Positions 7,987-16,677 of a DNA stretch of 23,052 nucleotides are shown here, piece by piece; positions within the stretch are counted from its first letter, which is position 1, and every line of letters begins with the position of its first letter. A model generated the notes under the pieces. It saw nothing but the letters and a program-made list of their open reading frames with translations. It made no database searches and was not told the DNA's origin. A program made the translations under genes and the position numbers. Origin of the DNA: an uncultured Eubacteriales bacterium (GTDB lineage Bacteria > Bacillota > Clostridia > Oscillospirales > CAG-272); contig CAKSIP010000028.1 of NCBI GenBank assembly GCA_934462825.1, forward strand, positions 1 through 23,052. Reading direction: 5' to 3'.

Positions 7987-9716
7987 TGAACTGTGTGAAA
8001 GATAGAAGCAAAAGCAACGAAAAAAAGAAACAAAGAAACCGATTGTTCGGCTCTGTTGCGCGAAAGGGCTTGGCGCTTTTGCTCGTTGCGTCATCTCTTT
8101 CGGGTGTTGCTTGCCGGACATCTCCTTCGGAAAATCCAGGCGGTTCCGTCCCGTCTGAGACAAAAGACGCGGAATCATCCTTTTCATCGAAAGCTACATC
8201 GGGGCAACTGATCCCAAGCGCTTCCGAAGTGCCGACACCTTCTTGGGAAGGGAAGGATCTCTTTGCGGCTTCGGAAAAGGATTCGGTTTGCAGTATTGTG
8301 ATCAAAGCGGAGGAAAACGCGGGCATGCTGGGCGCTTTTACCGGCTCCGTGGATTCCGATAAGCAGAATATTCGCTTGACTTTGCCGGGAAGTATGGACG
8401 TGTCGCGCCTGGTGTTTTATGCAAAGCACGATTCAGGGAAGGAAAGCGGCCCCTATCTTGCCGATTTTACCGACAGAAAAAATAAGGCCAACAAGCAGTT
8501 TCTTTCCCCTTACGGCAAGGGATCAATTTCCGTCAATGTTCTGAAGCTTCCGGCGTTGATGCTGACGATAGATGAAACCCACGGCACCTTTCAGGATGTG
8601 CTGGATTCCCGCAATCATTCGGTTTATGCATACGGTGACATGATGTTGTCCGTGCCCGAAGCCATGGCGCAAGAAAAAGGCTGGTCGAATGTGTATCTTT
8701 CCCGCGATAAAACGGAGGACACCCCGAAAAGCTGTAGCATTCGCGGCAGAGGAAACGCCACATGGCGGGACTTTGATAAACGTCCGTTCCATCTGCATAC
8801 GGAAAACAATTTGAACCTTCTCGGCATGGGCTCTGAAAAAAATTGGGCGCTGTTGGCTAACGCCTTGGATGCCTCCCGACTTCGAAACGAGCTTTTTTAT
8901 AACTTGGCTGTGGATATGGGCTTGGAATATTCGCCGGAATGTCGTTCGATCGACGTTTTTGTGGACGGAAAATATTTGGGCATTTATCTGCTGACGGAAA
9001 CGGTGAAATTCGGCAGAAATCGTATCAACATCGACAGAAATCAAGATTTTTTATATGAAATCGACCATTATTTCTTTGGCGAACGATACGCATTTTCCAC
9101 CAAAATGGGAACGCGCATTACCTTTCATAACCCGGAGGCCGGTTTTGCCGAAGCGAAAAATACGCTTGAAAAAATTGAACAGGCCATCTATGACACCGAG
9201 AGTGAGGATTTCCTCAATTATATTGATGTTGATGCCTTTGCACGCTATTATCTGTTGCAGGAGCTTTCTTTGAATTACGACGTGTTAAAGGGCAGCGGGT
9301 TTATGTATTATCGGCAGAGCGACGGGAAATTGCATCCCGGCCCGGTTTGGGATATGGACAATACGTTGGCTGTTTACGATACCGGCCCGCATATGAATAC
9401 CGAAGGCGTGTATGCGGGAGAACGCTCATGGTTTAAGCCGCTGCTCCAACAGCCGGCCTTTGTCAGTGCTGTGGTGCGTGTGTATTATGAGGAGGGCGTG
9501 CGGGAATTGTTTGCCGCCTTGCCCGAAAAACTACAGGCGTATTCCGTGGAAAACCGGCTTTCCGTGCTGTTAGATCACACGCTTTACCCCGTGTATCGTC
9601 ATCCTTACAGCGAAACAAACGGTGCGTCCTATGGTATGGATGTTTCTTATGTAAAAAGAGTTCTCATGGCACGGCTCCGTTGGATCGACTCTTATCTCGC
9701 CACACTGCAAGGCTAA
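7983..9716 (+). CDS. CotH-family lipoprotein, second copy
   Basis: 577 residues. The ATG at 7983 overlaps the stop of the upstream CotH gene as ATGATGA, with no good Shine-Dalgarno, so translation is probably coupled; the next ATG (7986) is an equally possible start. A long Lys/Arg-rich n-region precedes a hydrophobic core and lipobox ending at C44 (SGVAC). After a Ser/Pro-rich linker come the CotH landmarks: LMLTIDETHGT, RGRGNATW (254-261), LLANALDASRLRN, ETVKFG, N431-Y-D433 and WDMD (456-459). It is a paralogue of the preceding protein but ends after the kinase-like core, with no beta-helix extension. The KKPYQFK of the first copy reads KRPFHLH here, so the last lysine is replaced by H272, which may alter nucleotide binding. 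Likely an extracytoplasmic, membrane-anchored kinase or pseudokinase. Confidence 0.9.
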   Translation: MMNCVKDRSKSNEKKKQRNRLFGSVARKGLALLLVASSLSGVACRTSPSENPGGSVPSETKDAESSFSSKATSGQLIPSASEVPTPSWEGKDLFAASEKDSVCSIVIKAEENAGMLGAFTGSVDSDKQNIRLTLPGSMDVSRLVFYAKHDSGKESGPYLADFTDRKNKANKQFLSPYGKGSISVNVLKLPALMLTIDETHGTFQDVLDSRNHSVYAYGDMMLSVPEAMAQEKGWSNVYLSRDKTEDTPKSCSIRGRGNATWRDFDKRPFHLHTENNLNLLGMGSEKNWALLANALDASRLRNELFYNLAVDMGLEYSPECRSIDVFVDGKYLGIYLLTETVKFGRNRINIDRNQDFLYEIDHYFFGERYAFSTKMGTRITFHNPEAGFAEAKNTLEKIEQAIYDTESEDFLNYIDVDAFARYYLLQELSLNYDVLKGSGFMYYRQSDGKLHPGPVWDMDNTLAVYDTGPHMNTEGVYAGERSWFKPLLQQPAFVSAVVRVYYEEGVRELFAALPEKLQAYSVENRLSVLLDHTLYPVYRHPYSETNGASYGMDVSYVKRVLMARLRWIDSYLATLQG

Positions 9717-9761
9717 AAACAGCGTTGCCGCAAGGTGAACTTCACATTTTTCTTCATGTTA

Positions 9762-9806
9762 AAAGGGGGAGTTAAAAACTCAAAATGAGTTTTTAACTCC
9801 CCCTTT
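9762..9806. terminator. Bidirectional intrinsic terminator
   Basis: A perfect 21-bp stem, with left arm 9762-9782 and right arm 9786-9806 around an AAA loop. GGGGG/CCCCC and AAA/TTT at the stem base give a T-run on both strands. It sits 46 bp after the cotH stop and 74 bp after the fhs stop, between convergent transcription units, so it probably ends both. Confidence 0.88.
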
Positions 9807-9879
9807 ATCAATATAAGGACATTTTGGAAATGCTTAAAAATTTTGCTGTCCAAAAGACAGGACGACGGGGAAGGAAAAC

Positions 9880-11556
9880 TTAAAACAATCCGGAGATTTT
9901 TCCGTTGTTGTCCACGTCGATGCGTTCCGCCACCGGTGTTTTGGGAAGTCCCGGCATCGTGAGAATGTCGCCGGTGAGTACCACGGCAAAGCCGGCTCCC
10001 GCGGAAATCTTGACTTCTTTGATGTTGACGGTAAAGCCTTCCGGTGCTCCCAGCAGAGCCGGATTGTCTGAAAAGCTGTACTGCGTTTTGGCAATGCACA
10101 CCGGGCACGAATCAAATCCCATGTCCGTCAGAGCGCGGATTTGTTTGGCCGCCGCGGCGGAAATCGAAATGCTGGCGCCGCCGTAGACGCGTTTAACCAC
10201 GGCTTCCATTTTTTCGCTAAGGCTCATGTTAAGCGGGTAGCTGAAGGAGAAATTTCCTTTTTCGTTTTCGCAAAGGCGCACCACTTCTTCGGCCAGCGCG
10301 GTTCCGCCCTTGCCGCCCTCGGCCCAAACAGTAGACAAAACAACATTCACGCCCAGCGTGCGGCATTTTTCCATAATGAATGCAATCTCCGCGTCCGTGT
10401 CTGTCGGGAAACGGTTTACGGCAACCACACAGGGCAGACCATAAACATTCCGAATGTTAGACACATGGCGCATCAAATTGGGCACGCCTTTTTCCAGCGC
10501 CGTCAGATTTTCTTCTCCCAATTCATTTTTGGCAAGGCCGCCGTGCATTTTCAGCGCACGAACTGTCGCTACAACGACGACCGCCGAGGGCGTCAGACCG
10601 GCAACACGGCATTTGATGTCAAAGAATTTTTCGGCTCCGAGATCGGCTCCGAAACCAGCTTCCGTGACGGCGTAATCGCCAAGCTGAAGCGCCATTTTAG
10701 TCGCAATCACGGAGTTGCAGCCGTGGGCAATATTGGCAAAGGGGCCGCCATGTACCAAAGCGGGAGTGCCTTCCAGCGTTTGTACAAGATTGGGTTTCAG
10801 AGCGTCCTTAAGAAGGGCCGCCATGGCGCCGACAGCTTTCAAATCGGCGGCCGTAACGGGCGTATCGTCGTAGGTGTATCCGACAATGATGCGTGCCAGG
10901 CGCGCTTTCAAATCGGCAATGGAATCGGACAGGCAAAGTACCGCCATGATTTCACTTGCTACGGTAATATCGAATCCGTCCTCACGCGGAACGCCGTTGG
11001 CTTTTCCGCCAAGACCGTCCACAATGCTACGCAACTGACGGTCATTCATGTCCACACAACGCTTCCATGTGATGCGACGAGGATCAATGTGTAAGGCATT
11101 GCCTTGCTGGATGTGATTGTCCAGCATGGCGGCCAGCAGATTGTTGGCTGCGCCGATAGCATGAAAGTCTCCTGTAAAGTGAAGATTGATGTCTTCCATA
11201 GGAACGACTTGGGCATACCCGCCGCCGGCAGCGCCACCCTTGACGCCAAAGACCGGCCCCAGCGACGGCTCCCGAAGCGCTACCACCACATTTTTCCCGA
11301 TGCGACGCAGGCCGTCTGCTAAGCCAATCGTCGTGGTGGTTTTGCCCTCACCGGCCGGAGTTGGCGTAATCGCCGTGACCAAAACCAATTTCCCGTCAGC
11401 GGCTTTCTTGTCTTTCAGCAGGGACAAATCAATTTTAGCCTTGTATTTGCCATAAGGTTCCGTGTAGCAATCGTCAATACCGGCCATTTGCGCGATTTCG
11501 TTGATGGGCTTCATTTTACAGCGCTGAGCAATTTCAATATCCGATAAATAAGTCAT
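9880..11556 (-). CDS. fhs: Formate--tetrahydrofolate ligase
   Basis: 558 residues, the normal length for the family. It joins formate to tetrahydrofolate using ATP, giving 10-formyl-tetrahydrofolate. Visible marks are the ATP-binding loop TPAGEGKTTT (66-75), EPSLGPVFGVKGGAAGGG (about 95-112), the DINLHFTGD strand and NVVLSTVWAEGG. The start gives the expected N-terminus with KMKPI near residue 14; the Shine-Dalgarno is poor (an AGAGAGAG run). It is the last gene of the purine operon, 54 bp after purL, and its product feeds the two formyl-transfer steps encoded upstream (purN and the AICAR transformylase). Cytoplasmic. Confidence 0.96.
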   Translation of the reverse strand: MTYLSDIEIAQRCKMKPINEIAQMAGIDDCYTEPYGKYKAKIDLSLLKDKKAADGKLVLVTAITPTPAGEGKTTTTIGLADGLRRIGKNVVVALREPSLGPVFGVKGGAAGGGYAQVVPMEDINLHFTGDFHAIGAANNLLAAMLDNHIQQGNALHIDPRRITWKRCVDMNDRQLRSIVDGLGGKANGVPREDGFDITVASEIMAVLCLSDSIADLKARLARIIVGYTYDDTPVTAADLKAVGAMAALLKDALKPNLVQTLEGTPALVHGGPFANIAHGCNSVIATKMALQLGDYAVTEAGFGADLGAEKFFDIKCRVAGLTPSAVVVVATVRALKMHGGLAKNELGEENLTALEKGVPNLMRHVSNIRNVYGLPCVVAVNRFPTDTDAEIAFIMEKCRTLGVNVVLSTVWAEGGKGGTALAEEVVRLCENEKGNFSFSYPLNMSLSEKMEAVVKRVYGGASISISAAAAKQIRALTDMGFDSCPVCIAKTQYSFSDNPALLGAPEGFTVNIKEVKISAGAGFAVVLTGDILTMPGLPKTPVAERIDVDNNGKISGLF

Positions 11557-11610
11557 AGCATACTCTCTCTCTTTTAAAATTTTTGCGGGTATTTGTATTG
11601 GTGCAAGGAA

Positions 11611-14600
11611 TCAATGGAAGTATTTCACAGCGGCTTCAAACATTTTTATATTGTACTCACCGGGAACGTTTTTATAAAGGCCCTTTGCCACCCGTTCGGA
11701 ATGTCCCATTTTGCCAAATACACGTCCGTCCGGAGAAGTAATTCCTTCCACGGCAAAGAGGGAACCGTTGGGGTTTGAGAGAATATCGTCCGTAGCCTCT
11801 CCGTTTTCGTTCACATACTGCGTGGCAATCTGCCCGTTGGCCGCCAGCGATCGGATCAAGGCTTCATCGGCAAGAAACCGACCTTCTCCATGCGAGATCG
11901 GCACGGAATAAACTTCTCCCACCTGCGTCAAAGCGAGCCAAGGGGATTTGTTGGAGGCAATGCGAGTTCGGACGATTCGGGATTGGTGGCGTCCGATGGT
12001 GTTATAGGTCAGGGTGGGGCAGTGCGCATCCGTGTCAATGATCTTTCCAAAAGGAACCAATCCTAACTTGATAAGTGCCTGGAATCCGTTGCAGATACCG
12101 CACATAAGACCGTCACGGTTTTCCAAAAGTGCCGTCACCTGCTCACGGATGGCTTCATTGCGGAAAAATGCCGTAATGAATTTTCCGCTTCCATCCGGCT
12201 CATCGCCACCGGAAAAACCACCGGGAATCAAAACCATCTGAGCCTTTTGCAAGCTTTGGGCAAATTTTTCTACACTGCGGGAAACGTCATCCGCGGAACG
12301 GTTAGCAATGACAAAGATTTCCGGTTCCGCGCCTGCATCGCGTAAAGCCTTGGCACTATCATATTCGCAGTTGGTGCCGGGAAAAACGGGAATCAGTACG
12401 CGAGGCCGCGCGGTTTTTATCGCCGGAGCTATACGCTGATCGGCTTGGTAAGAAAAGGTTTCCATTGGGGCTTTGACCGTGGCCGTACGCGTGGGGAATA
12501 TGTTTTCCAATGTGGCCTCGTATGGATTCATCAAAGCTTGCAGGGACACCGATGCCTCGCCGAGGCGAATTTCGGGCGTTTCGGTAATTTCTCCGATGAT
12601 GGTACGAGGATCCGCGCCGGCCGCCGCTTCGTCTGTCAGCTCTAAGAGGAATCCGCAGTAATTGTAGCAGAAAATATCGGTTAAAGTCATTGTATCGGCA
12701 AACCGGAAGCCAAGTCCGTTGCCGAAGCACATTTTCATGACAGCTTCGGCCATACCGCCGATGCCGGGCGTGTAGCAAGCGATGGCTTTTCCTGTCGAGA
12801 GCAGGTCGCTGACTTTGTTGCAAAGCGCTTTCAGAGAATCGGCCTTGGGCAAATTGTTGGAATCCCATTCCGGCGCAAGAAAGATGACCTTGTGATTGGC
12901 TTTCTTAAATTCAGGGGAAACGATACGCGGTGTCTGCGAGGTGGTTACGGCAAAAGAAACGAGGGTAGGGGGAACGTCGATAGATTCAAAGCTCCCGCTC
13001 ATAGAATCCTTGCCGCCAATGGAAGCAACGCCGAGATCCATCTGCGCTTTGAAAGCGCCGAGAAGGGCACAGAGAGGTTGGCTCCAGCGCTTGCCGTCTT
13101 TGCCGGGGCGCTTGAAATATTCCTGAAAGGTCAGATAAATGTTTTGGAAAGAGGCGCCTGTAGCAATCAGCTTGGCTACCGATTCTACCACGGCCAGATA
13201 AGCGCCGTGATAGGGGCTTTGCTCGGAAATAAACGGGTTATAACCGTAGGCCATCAAAGAGCAGTCATCGGTGTGCTTCGTTTCCACCGGGATTTTATGT
13301 ACCATAGCCTGAATCGGCGTCAGCTGATTTTTTCCTCCGAAAGGCATCAGAACGGTGCCCGCACCGATCGTCGAGTCAAACCGCTCGGATAATCCACGCT
13401 TTGAGCAGATATTCAGATTGCCTGCCATAGAGAGGTAGTTTTCTTTGAAAGAACCGTTCACCGTGCAGGCCTTGATGCAGGGTGTTTCCGTTTCAATGCA
13501 AATGTGTTTGTCCGCTCCGTTAGAATTGAGAAACTCCCGGCTGACATCTACAATGAATTTTCCGTTCCACTGCATTTTCAATCGCGGCTCGGCGGTTACT
13601 TCGGCTACAACAGTGGCGCTCAGATTTTCTTGCTCGGCCAATGCAAGGAATTTCGCTACATCTTTTGAGGCAACGACAACGGCCATGCGTTCCTGAGACT
13701 CACTGATAGCAAGCTCGGTGCCATCCAGCCCTTCATATTTCTTCGGCACTGCGTTCAAATCAATCGAAAGTCCGTCGGCCAGCTCTCCGATGGCGACAGA
13801 TACGCCTCCGGCTCCGAAATCGTTGCATCGTTTAATTAAATGACAAGCTTCGGGATTGCGGAACAAGCGTTGCAGCTTTCGTTCTTCCGGGGCATTGCCT
13901 TTCTGTACTTCGGCGCCGCAGGTTTCCAGCGAATGTAAGGTGTGAGATTTGGAGGATCCCGTGGCTCCGCCACAGCCGTCTCGGCCGGTAGCACCGCCCA
14001 AAAGAATGACAAGGTCGCCGGGCGCGGGACACTCGCGGCGCACATTGGCGGCCGGTGCAGCGGCAATGACCGCACCGATTTCCATGCGCTTGGCCACATA
14101 GCCTTCATGGTAGATTTCATCGACAAGGCCGGTTGCAAGTCCGATTTGGTTGCCATAGGAGGAGTAGCCATCGGCCGCCGTAGTTACAATCTTGCGCTGA
14201 GGGAGCTTGCCGGGTAGCGTTTGATCCATGCCGACATTGGGGTTTCCGGCACCGGTTACTCGCATAGCGCCGTAGACATAAGAACGGCCTGACAGCGGAT
14301 CCCGAATGGCGCCTCCGATGCAAGTGGCGGCACCGCCGAACGGTTCAATTTCGGTGGGGTGGTTGTGAGTTTCATTCTTGAAAAGAAGCAACCAATCCTC
14401 TAAAACGCCGTCTATCGTGACCTGAATTTTGACAGTGCAGGCATTGATTTCGTCGGATTCATCTAAATTTTGAAGCTTTCCCTGGCGTTTGAGCGCTTTG
14501 GCGGCAATGGTAGCGAGATCCATCAGGCAGATGGGCTTTGTCAGAGAAAGGGAGCGACGCGTCTCCAAATATTCGTCATAGGTAGCTTCTAAAAACGGAT

Positions 14601-15312
14601 CCTCCCATTTGACCGAATCAATCTGTGTTAAAAAGGTTGTGTGACGGCAATGATCCGACCAATAGGTGTCGATCATCCGCAGCTCGGTCATCGTAGGATC
14701 TCTTTGCTCGGAGCGAAAATAATCTTGACAGAAAACAATATCGTCAATATCCATAGCGAGTCCGTATTTTTCAACCAATGCCGCAAGCCCCGCGCGATCT
14801 TGCTGGATAAACCCGGTCAGCGTAGGCACGGAATCGGGAATCTCGTAATGAACGGTTAGTGTTTGAGGCTTTTCCAAAGACGCTTCCCGTGCCTCCACCG
14901 GGTTGATGACATACTTTTTGATGGCTTGGAGCTGCGCCTCGTTTATATCGCCGTAGAGCAGATAAACCTTGGCTGTGCGGATCGCAGGACGCTTTCCGCA
15001 GGAAATCAGTTGGATGCACTGCGCCGCAGAGTCGGCGCGCTGATCAAACTGACCGGGCAGAGATTCCACGGCGAAAACCGTGGCGTCATCTACAGGCAAT
15101 GCTTCCCATACAATATCAAGCTGTGGCTCGGAGAAAACGGTTTTTACGGAGGCGCGGAACAGTTCGGGCGTGATGCCCTCCACGTCATAGCGATTGATTA
15201 CACGCACGTCTTTTACCGAAGGAATCTGCAAAAGACCGCGAATATCCGCCAGCAGCGCACGCGCTTCTCCGGCTAATTCTTTTTTCTTTTCCGTGTAAAT
15301 GCGATATACCAT
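11611..15312 (-). CDS. purL: Phosphoribosylformylglycinamidine synthase (single-chain PurL)
   Basis: 1,233 residues. It converts FGAR to FGAM with ATP and glutamine. I chose the ATG at 15312 (MVYRIYTEKK) because it has AAAGG 9 nt upstream and is the family's usual N-terminus; an upstream in-frame ATG at 15456 would add 48 unrelated residues inside purD. The single chain carries the PurS-like start, the synthetase with ETHNHPTEIEPFGGAA and GGKDSMSGSF, and a C-terminal glutamine amidotransferase with its nucleophile in GICNGFQ (about residue 1073) and the His/Glu pair in SHGEGRF (about 1140). This is the long form rather than the PurS/PurQ/PurL set of Bacillus. It lies 52 bp after purD. Cytoplasmic. 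Confidence 0.96.
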   Translation of the reverse strand: MVYRIYTEKKKELAGEARALLADIRGLLQIPSVKDVRVINRYDVEGITPELFRASVKTVFSEPQLDIVWEALPVDDATVFAVESLPGQFDQRADSAAQCIQLISCGKRPAIRTAKVYLLYGDINEAQLQAIKKYVINPVEAREASLEKPQTLTVHYEIPDSVPTLTGFIQQDRAGLAALVEKYGLAMDIDDIVFCQDYFRSEQRDPTMTELRMIDTYWSDHCRHTTFLTQIDSVKWEDPFLEATYDEYLETRRSLSLTKPICLMDLATIAAKALKRQGKLQNLDESDEINACTVKIQVTIDGVLEDWLLLFKNETHNHPTEIEPFGGAATCIGGAIRDPLSGRSYVYGAMRVTGAGNPNVGMDQTLPGKLPQRKIVTTAADGYSSYGNQIGLATGLVDEIYHEGYVAKRMEIGAVIAAAPAANVRRECPAPGDLVILLGGATGRDGCGGATGSSKSHTLHSLETCGAEVQKGNAPEERKLQRLFRNPEACHLIKRCNDFGAGGVSVAIGELADGLSIDLNAVPKKYEGLDGTELAISESQERMAVVVASKDVAKFLALAEQENLSATVVAEVTAEPRLKMQWNGKFIVDVSREFLNSNGADKHICIETETPCIKACTVNGSFKENYLSMAGNLNICSKRGLSERFDSTIGAGTVLMPFGGKNQLTPIQAMVHKIPVETKHTDDCSLMAYGYNPFISEQSPYHGAYLAVVESVAKLIATGASFQNIYLTFQEYFKRPGKDGKRWSQPLCALLGAFKAQMDLGVASIGGKDSMSGSFESIDVPPTLVSFAVTTSQTPRIVSPEFKKANHKVIFLAPEWDSNNLPKADSLKALCNKVSDLLSTGKAIACYTPGIGGMAEAVMKMCFGNGLGFRFADTMTLTDIFCYNYCGFLLELTDEAAAGADPRTIIGEITETPEIRLGEASVSLQALMNPYEATLENIFPTRTATVKAPMETFSYQADQRIAPAIKTARPRVLIPVFPGTNCEYDSAKALRDAGAEPEIFVIANRSADDVSRSVEKFAQSLQKAQMVLIPGGFSGGDEPDGSGKFITAFFRNEAIREQVTALLENRDGLMCGICNGFQALIKLGLVPFGKIIDTDAHCPTLTYNTIGRHQSRIVRTRIASNKSPWLALTQVGEVYSVPISHGEGRFLADEALIRSLAANGQIATQYVNENGEATDDILSNPNGSLFAVEGITSPDGRVFGKMGHSERVAKGLYKNVPGEYNIKMFEAAVKYFH

Positions 15313-15364
15313 ATCATCAAGCCTTTCTGCCGTCTTTGCGGCCGGACTTATGTAAACTTCTTTA

Positions 15365-16642
15365 TTATTCAGATTTTTTGTAAGCCGCGCATGCTTTTGC
15401 TCCGATGTCGTGCCGGAAAAAAGCGTTTTCAAAATGGATATGTTCGACTGCTTCATAGGCCGATTGCACGGCTTTTTCCGCCGTGTTGGCCACGGCTGTT
15501 ACACCGAGAACACGACCTCCGGCCGTTTTCAGAATACCATCCTCCGATTTGACGCCGGCAAAGAAAATGTTGTCCTTTACCTGTGCATCCATAGAAATAG
15601 GGAACCCTGTCGCATAGCTTTGCGGGTAACCCTGCGAAGCCATAATTACGCAGACAGCATGGCTGTTGCGGAACGTGACGGAGGTTTGGTTGAGAGTGCC
15701 GTCGGTAACAGCGCGCATAATGGTAAACAGATCTTCATTAAGAAGGGGAAGCACGACCTGCGCTTCGGGATCTCCAAAGCGGCAATTGTATTCAATAACC
15801 TTTGGCCCGTTTTTCGTGAGCATGAGACCGAAATACAAACACCCCTTAAAAATACGTCCTTCGGCATTCATGGCACGAACGGTCGGCAGAAAAATCGTTT
15901 TAACACATTCCTGTGCTATTTCTTTTGTGTAGTAGGGATTCGGTGCAATGGTTCCCATGCCGCCCGTGTTCAGACCTGTGTCAAAATCACCGGATCTCTT
16001 GTGATCCATGGAAGAAATCATGGGAATGAGTGTTTTTCCGTCGGTAAAAGCAAGCACGGAAACCTCAGGGCCGGAGAGATATTCCTCCACAACCACCCGG
16101 TTGCCGGAAGCGCCGAACTTTTTGTCTAACATAATTTCTTTAATGCCATCGGCGGCTTGTTGCATGTTTTCGCAGATGAGCACACCTTTGCCCAGCGCAA
16201 GTCCATCCGCTTTGATGACCACAGGATAGCGGTTTTTGGCGCGAATATAGTCCATGGCCGCATCTGCATTGTCAAAGGTTTCATACTCAGCCGTGGGAAT
16301 ACCGTATTTTTTCATCAACTCTTTGGCAAACACCTTGCTGCCTTCTATCATCGCTGCTCGCTGGGTAGGGCCAAAGCAGGGAATCCCTGCCTCTGTCAGG
16401 CGATCCACCGCACCGAGAACCAGCGGATCGTCGGGTGTTACCACCGCATAGTTGATTTGATTTTCCACGGCAAAGCGCACCTGAGCGTCAATGTCCTTGA
16501 CGCCGATATTTACGCAAACAGCGTCGTTGGCAATGCCTCCGTTGCCCGGAAGTGCGTAAATCGTTTGGATTTGCGGATTTTCTTTCAGCTTTTTGATGAT
16601 GACGTGCTCACGCCCGCCGCTTCCGATAACCATGACCTTCAT
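15365..16642 (-). CDS. purD: Phosphoribosylamine--glycine ligase (GAR synthetase)
   Basis: 425 residues, typical length. It joins phosphoribosylamine and glycine with ATP to give GAR. The start at 16642 (MKVMVIGSGGREH) follows an AGGAGG 10 nt upstream; the frame stays open upstream, but that part lacks family features and reaches into the end of the AICAR transformylase gene. Visible are the N-terminal GSGGREH and LPGNGG motifs, the ATP-grasp region with KADGLALGKGV and VVVEEYLSGPEVS, the DHKR and NTGGMG stretches and EYNCRFGDPEAQ. It lies 35 bp after the transformylase gene and 52 bp before purL. Cytoplasmic. Confidence 0.96.
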   Translation of the reverse strand: MKVMVIGSGGREHVIIKKLKENPQIQTIYALPGNGGIANDAVCVNIGVKDIDAQVRFAVENQINYAVVTPDDPLVLGAVDRLTEAGIPCFGPTQRAAMIEGSKVFAKELMKKYGIPTAEYETFDNADAAMDYIRAKNRYPVVIKADGLALGKGVLICENMQQAADGIKEIMLDKKFGASGNRVVVEEYLSGPEVSVLAFTDGKTLIPMISSMDHKRSGDFDTGLNTGGMGTIAPNPYYTKEIAQECVKTIFLPTVRAMNAEGRIFKGCLYFGLMLTKNGPKVIEYNCRFGDPEAQVVLPLLNEDLFTIMRAVTDGTLNQTSVTFRNSHAVCVIMASQGYPQSYATGFPISMDAQVKDNIFFAGVKSEDGILKTAGGRVLGVTAVANTAEKAVQSAYEAVEHIHFENAFFRHDIGAKACAAYKKSE

Positions 16643-16677
16643 AAAAAACGAACCTCCTTTTTCTGCTTCTTCTCGTA

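Noticed and set aside
9846..9860. Second terminator for fhs (CTGTC/GACAG hairpin followed by A/T-rich sequence)
   Set aside because: The stem is only 5 bp and the T-run is interrupted; the strong 21-bp hairpin nearby explains termination better.
9720..9880. Small gene between the cotH pair and fhs
   Set aside because: The 163-bp gap holds only the terminator and weak hairpins; the minus frames there are run-on from other frames of fhs with no ribosome site.
15313..15456. Extension of purL to an upstream ATG at 15456
   Set aside because: The extra 48 residues overlap the purD end, match nothing in the family, and the ATG at 15312 has a ribosome site and the expected PurL N-terminus.
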